Assembly: GCA_964538085.1 (NCBI GenBank)
Contig: CAZIDF010000001.1
Location: 186,001 to 250,000, forward strand
DNA from: G020348385 sp964538085
GTDB taxonomy: Bacteria; Acidobacteriota; Aminicenantia; Aminicenantales; Aminicenantaceae
Direction: 5' to 3'
Length of the DNA stretch: 64,000 bases
Below are positions 60,115 through 64,000 of the stretch, piece by piece. Both the position numbers and the translations under genes were made by a program. The notes under the pieces were generated by a model. It saw only the letters and a list, made by a program, of their open reading frames with translations. It did no database searches and had not been told where the DNA came from. Each line of letters opens with the position of its first letter. The first letter of the stretch is position 1.

Positions 60115-62202
60115 TCAAGAAGATTCTTTTTGTTTCGAATCCCGATATTCTTCTTTGAGGGCTTCGGCAATGTTGGAAGGAACTCTGCCGTATTTCAAAA
60201 ATTCCATCGTGAATTCCGCTTTACCCTGGGTTGATGAACGGAGTGTAGTGGCATAGCCGAACATCTCGCTCAACGGAACTTCGGCATCCACCCGGGCAAA
60301 AGTGCCGTCTTCTACCGTGCTGACAATGAGCCCTCTCCTCTGGTTGATGCTGGAAAAGTAATTCCCGATGAACTCTGACGGCCCTTCAACGGAGAGTTTC
60401 ATGATGGGTTCGAGGATCTGGGGCTTTGCCTTCGCGTATGCTGCCTTGAAAGCCTCCCTGGCAGCTACCTGAAAGGCGATATCCGAAGAATCGACCGGAT
60501 GGGATTGGCCGTCAGTCAGAACAGTCCGGATAGAAGTTACAGGAAAGCCGATCAGCTGTCCTTTTTTGAGCGCGCTCTGGAATCCCTTGTCACAGGAGGG
60601 GATGTACTCTTTCGGGATGTTCCCCCCCTTGACCTCGTTCACGAACTCATACGGACTATCATAAAAAGGCTCTATGTACCCGACCACCCTGCCGAACTGA
60701 CCGGAGCCACCGGTTTGCTTTTTGTGCGTGTAATCGAATTCTGCCCGCTGGCTGATCGCTTCCCTGTAGGCCACTTGCGGTTTGCCGGTTTCCACTTCTG
60801 TTTTGTATTCCCGTTTCATCCTCTCTAAGTAGACATCCAGATGCAGCTCGCCCATGCCCTGGATGATCGTCTCTTTGGACTCGTGGTCAACATATGTCTT
60901 GAAAGTCGGATCCTCCTTGACAAAGCGTTGCAGAGCTTTGGCCAGGTTGTCAGAGCTTTTGTTATCCACAGGTTTGACCGCCAGTGAGATCACGGGATCA
61001 GGGACGAAGATCGCAGTCATCGAGTAATTCAACCCTGGCGTAACAAAGGTATCCCCTGACCGGCAGTCGATGCCAAAAAGCGCGACAATGTCACCACTTT
61101 CAGCTTGAGAAATATCTGTCATGGTGTCGGCATGCATCTTGACCAAACGTCCCACACGGATCGTATGTTGAGATCTGCTGTTAAGGAGTTGATCCCCTTT
61201 TTTCAGTGCTCCTTGGTAGATACGGAGGTAAGTCAGTTGGCCGTAGGGTCCATCCTCCAGCTTAAAAGCCAATGCCACACACCCGGCCTCCGGATCCGAT
61301 TCTAGGGGAATTTCCTTCCCATCCTGGTCCAAATCTTTTGCGTAATTTACAACATCGGCCGGATTGGGAAGGTAGCACACAATGGCATCCAAGAGAGGCT
61401 GGACTCCTTTATTTCTGTAAGCCGATCCCATAAAAACAGGGGTTAGAGCCCCTGTGATCGTTCCATTGCGGATGGCTTGGTTGATCAGGTCTTCATTCTC
61501 CTGTCCTTCGAGAACAGCTTCCATCAATTCATCCGAGAACATGGACACCGCATCCAGCATTTCTTCCCTGCTTTTATCCGCTTGGTCTTTTAATTCGGCC
61601 GGGATTTCTTCCATCCGAACATTTTCGCCGTCAGTTCCATCGAAATAGTTGGCTTTCATGCTCACAAGGTCCACCACCCCCAGGTAGTTATCTTCCAGAC
61701 CGATCGGGATCTGCATCAGCACGGCATTGTGGCCGAGGCGTTCCTTGAGCTGGTCTTTCACCTTGAAAGGATTGGCTCCGACCCTGTCCAGTTTGTTGAC
61801 AAAAGCGATGCGGGGAACGTTGTACCGCTTGAGTTGCCGGTCCACAGTGATGGTTTGCGACTGAACACCGCCGACTGAACACAACACAAGAATAGCGCTG
61901 TCCAGAACCCGGAGGGACCGTTCGACCTCGATCGTAAAATCCACATGACCCGGAGTGTCGATGATGTTGATGACATGGTCCTTCCAATTGACGGTCGTGG
62001 CAGCCGAAGCGATGGTGATCCCCCTCTCCTTTTCCAATTCCATCGAGTCCATGGTGGCACCTTTGCCATCCTTGCCGTTCACCTCATGGATCTTATGGAT
62101 TTTTTTGGTATAAAACAGGATCCGTTCTGACAGCGTCGTTTTACCGGAATCGATGTGCGCACTGATCCCGATGTTCCGCATCTTTTCTATACGAGTATTC
62201 AT
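60115..62202 (-). CDS. fusA: Elongation factor G, spd/mitochondrial-like subtype
   Basis: EF-G moves tRNAs and mRNA through the ribosome using GTP. The 695-residue protein has G1 AHIDSGKTTLSERI, switch II DTPGHVDF, NKLD at G4, and EF-G domains II-V. The G1 loop IDSGKTT (not IDAGKTT) and VNGKDGKGATMDSMELEKER resemble the mitochondrial EF-G1/spdEFG1 group of spirochaetes, planctomycetes and deltaproteobacteria. Those bacteria often have a second EF-G for ribosome recycling, to be sought elsewhere. It is divergent from the serine dehydratase gene, with 164 bp between. Confidence 0.93.
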   Translation of the reverse strand: MNTRIEKMRNIGISAHIDSGKTTLSERILFYTKKIHKIHEVNGKDGKGATMDSMELEKERGITIASAATTVNWKDHVINIIDTPGHVDFTIEVERSLRVLDSAILVLCSVGGVQSQTITVDRQLKRYNVPRIAFVNKLDRVGANPFKVKDQLKERLGHNAVLMQIPIGLEDNYLGVVDLVSMKANYFDGTDGENVRMEEIPAELKDQADKSREEMLDAVSMFSDELMEAVLEGQENEDLINQAIRNGTITGALTPVFMGSAYRNKGVQPLLDAIVCYLPNPADVVNYAKDLDQDGKEIPLESDPEAGCVALAFKLEDGPYGQLTYLRIYQGALKKGDQLLNSRSQHTIRVGRLVKMHADTMTDISQAESGDIVALFGIDCRSGDTFVTPGLNYSMTAIFVPDPVISLAVKPVDNKSSDNLAKALQRFVKEDPTFKTYVDHESKETIIQGMGELHLDVYLERMKREYKTEVETGKPQVAYREAISQRAEFDYTHKKQTGGSGQFGRVVGYIEPFYDSPYEFVNEVKGGNIPKEYIPSCDKGFQSALKKGQLIGFPVTSIRTVLTDGQSHPVDSSDIAFQVAAREAFKAAYAKAKPQILEPIMKLSVEGPSEFIGNYFSSINQRRGLIVSTVEDGTFARVDAEVPLSEMFGYATTLRSSTQGKAEFTMEFLKYGRVPSNIAEALKEEYRDSKQKESS

Positions 62203-62366
62203 CTGCTTACAATCCTTAAATGTACTTTATTTCCTTTTTAATGGGGGATTAAAGTGTCGTCAGAAAGATTATTTCTGAGTGTTCATTTTACTCTATTATA
62301 TCGATTATTTCAATAGATTTTATTCTCCACATTGATCACACAATGGATTTGTGATAAGCATTTCCT

Positions 62367-63923
62367 ATGGAACCTTCCAATATGAAATTTATCAGTATTT
62401 TCAATGACGTTCTCGGCCCGGTGATGAGGGGGCAATCCAGCTCTCACACAGCGGGGTCCTTCTTTATAGGAAAACTCATCCGAGAACTTCTTGGGGGAAC
62501 TCCGTCTGAGGCCGAATTCACATTTGCACCTGACGGATCCTATTCCCGTGTTTTCCAAGCCCAGGGATCCGATATGGCCTTTGCAGCAGGGATGATGGGA
62601 TGGCCTATCATAGATGAAAGATTCCACAAAGCTCTCCAAATCGCAGAAGAGCAAAATTTGCAAATCCGTTTTTTGGTTTCTCCTTTTCCAGAAGCTGACC
62701 ACCCCAACAGTGTAAAGATCACAATCCGGTCGAAAGAAGGAAAAAGCTTGATTGCCGTTGCTAAATCCATCGGCGGAGGAGCAGTCAAAATCTACCGGTT
62801 GAATGAGTGGGACGTCGATCTGGACGGGAAAAATTATGCGATCATGGTGTCCTGTGCGGAATCGAATATTTCGGATCTCCGAGCGCTGTTGGAGACATTA
62901 TCACAAAAAATTTCTATCCAGAAAAAGGACAATCAGGTGCTCTTGAACGCCACACTCAAAAATCAGCTCCCGCCAGCCATGCGGGCACAAATCGAAGCCC
63001 TGACTTCGGCAGAAGAAGTCTGGGTATCTTCTCCGTTCGTTTTCCCTAAAAACAATGATCCGATCTTCTCCTCGGCTGAAGAGATCCGACGGATCGCCGA
63101 CGCGGAAGACATGTCGCTGGGAAAGATCGCCCTTCGATACGAATCCATTCTGCTCGGATTTTCCGAAGAAGATTGTGTTGAAGAGATGAAAATAAGATGG
63201 AGAATTATGCAGGATTCGATCCATTCCGGTTTTCAAGATCCGAAAGTGAACATGCAGCTACTTGATCCCAGTGCTTTTCGGATCGATCAGGCCATAAAAA
63301 GAAAGGCTGTAGCCATAGGCGGACCTCATGCCGAGGCAGCGACAAGGGCGATGGCCGTGATGCACACCGCCAACAGCATGGGCATCGTGTGCGCAGCTCC
63401 GACAGGCGGATCTGCGGGAGTCCTGCCTGGTGTGCTATCGATCCTGATCGAAGAAAAAGATCTGGATGAGACACAAGCCGCTCTGGCACTGTTTGCCGCC
63501 GGTGCTGTCGGTCTCATCTTGGCTTTCAGGGCCACTTTTGCCGCGGAGATCGCGGGCTGCCAGGTCGAGATCGGCGCAGCAGGCGCCATGGGAGCTGCCG
63601 CTGTTGTCGACGCCGTGGGTGGGCGTGCAGATCAAGCTCTGGATGCTGCAGCCATTTCTTTCCAGAATACGATGGGTTCGGTTTGCGACTTGGTCCAGGG
63701 TATTTGTGAAATTCCTTGCCATACAAGAAATGCAGTCGCCGCATCCAGTGCCTTTATCTGCGCAGATCTTATTCTAGGAGGTTACCAAAATCCCATTCCG
63801 CTGGATGAAACGGTCGATGCTGTACTCTCTTCAGGAAAAATGTTGCCGGCCGAATTGCGCTGCACCTCCCTAGGCGGGCTAGCCGTCACACCTTCGGCGC
63901 TCCATTTAAAAAAAAATCGATGA
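62367..63923 (+). CDS. L-serine dehydratase (ammonia-lyase), iron-sulfur type, single chain
   Basis: The 518-residue protein fuses the beta and alpha parts of Fe-S serine dehydratases, which convert L-serine to pyruvate and ammonia with an oxygen-sensitive [4Fe-4S] cluster. The beta part shows GQSSSHTAG and GSYSRVFQAQGSDMAFAAGM. The alpha part has APTGGSAGVLPG, EIAGCQVEIGAAGAMGAAAV and QNTMGSVCDLVQGICEIPCH, which provide the cluster cysteines. The start may be the ATG five codons later. It is consistent with an anaerobe fermenting amino acids. Confidence 0.9.
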   Translation: MEPSNMKFISIFNDVLGPVMRGQSSSHTAGSFFIGKLIRELLGGTPSEAEFTFAPDGSYSRVFQAQGSDMAFAAGMMGWPIIDERFHKALQIAEEQNLQIRFLVSPFPEADHPNSVKITIRSKEGKSLIAVAKSIGGGAVKIYRLNEWDVDLDGKNYAIMVSCAESNISDLRALLETLSQKISIQKKDNQVLLNATLKNQLPPAMRAQIEALTSAEEVWVSSPFVFPKNNDPIFSSAEEIRRIADAEDMSLGKIALRYESILLGFSEEDCVEEMKIRWRIMQDSIHSGFQDPKVNMQLLDPSAFRIDQAIKRKAVAIGGPHAEAATRAMAVMHTANSMGIVCAAPTGGSAGVLPGVLSILIEEKDLDETQAALALFAAGAVGLILAFRATFAAEIAGCQVEIGAAGAMGAAAVVDAVGGRADQALDAAAISFQNTMGSVCDLVQGICEIPCHTRNAVAASSAFICADLILGGYQNPIPLDETVDAVLSSGKMLPAELRCTSLGGLAVTPSALHLKKNR

Positions 63924-63937
63924 GAGTAGACTGACCA

Positions 63938-64000
63938 TCATCGTTTATCTTGTTCTTTTTGTGCATCGAGGAGGCGCTTTTTCTTCATATAAGGAATGCC
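63938..64000 (-). CDS. C-terminal end of a gene entering from the right edge
   Basis: On the minus strand 20 codons are open before a TGA at 63938-63940, reading GIPYMKKKRLLDAQKEQDKR, a charged tail plausible as a protein C-terminus. A second frame is also open for 17 codons, so the assignment is uncertain. Confidence 0.35.
   Translation of the reverse strand, partial: GIPYMKKKRLLDAQKEQDKR

Noticed and set aside
62335..62355. ATCACA-N9-TGTGAT as a CRP/FNR-like site before serine dehydratase
   Set aside because: The half-sites are in the reverse order to the CRP consensus (TGTGA-N6-TCACA) and the spacing does not fit.
1..64000. CRISPR arrays, tRNA/rRNA genes, prophage or intact insertion sequences
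   Set aside because: Intergenic stretches were read for regular spaced repeats, cloverleaf-type sequences and transposase genes; none was found. A covariance-model scan was not possible.

Overview
The window reads as chromosomal DNA of an anaerobic, Gram-negative-type bacterium. An outer-membrane barrel protein, lipoproteins with lipoboxes, Tat-exported sugar oxidoreductases and a cytoplasmic group 3b [NiFe] hydrogenase are all encoded. MacB-like permeases with a PadR regulator, six-bladed beta-propeller lipoproteins, several S41/S8/C45 hydrolases and an EF-G of the 'IDSGKTT' (spd/mitochondrial-like) type together resemble Candidatus Aminicenantes (Acidobacteriota-related). That placement is an inference from gene content, not a computed result. 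No rRNA, tRNA, CRISPR array, prophage or intact insertion sequence was seen.

Layout. 1-5.4 kb: sugar metabolism (truncated glucuronokinase-like GHMP kinase, Tat-exported TIM-barrel isomerase, DUF1080 lipoprotein, two Tat-exported Gfo/Idh/MocA oxidoreductases). 5.7-7.3 kb: a small ribbon-helix-helix protein, a DUF2061 membrane protein and a broken TauE/SafE exporter. 7.5-25 kb: a hydrogenase and signalling island, the most unusual part of the window. 25-34 kb: a multi-PAS kinase, an outer-membrane barrel, a GNAT enzyme, asnA, a two-receiver diguanylate cyclase, and an ECF sigma/anti-sigma/zinc-ribbon operon. 34-49 kb: a PadR-permease pair, a C45 hydrolase, a nucleotide-sugar dehydrogenase, a transglutaminase, two beta-propeller lipoproteins, an S8 peptidase, a glycosyltransferase, and an S41 peptidase with a MarR-GNAT regulator. 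49-57 kb: an SCP2-like protein, an acyl-CoA dehydrogenase, a hybrid kinase, and a second permease with a sigma-54 promoter. 57-64 kb: a second ECF sigma operon, a P-loop ATPase with EF-G, and L-serine dehydratase.

The hydrogenase island. hydB-hydG-hydD-hydA lie in the order of the archaeal/bacterial group 3b NADP-linked hydrogenases. The large subunit is fused at its C-terminus to a complete HycI/HybD-type maturation protease. On either side are two paralogous Cache-HAMP histidine kinases, a sigma-54 activator, two stand-alone receivers, a receiver-kinase hybrid, a receiver fused to a GcvH-like domain that lacks the lipoyl lysine, a 1054-residue HEAT/P-loop/WD40 protein and a compact UvrD-like ATPase. 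Good GG-N10-GC sigma-54 promoters stand before hydB and before the receiver operon. Both are preceded, 118 and 148 bp upstream of the inferred start sites, by nearly the same palindrome (GGGAAWTATTCCY). The locus therefore looks like one sigma-54-controlled regulon in which the signalling proteins sense a redox or small-molecule cue and set hydrogenase expression; that functional link is an inference.
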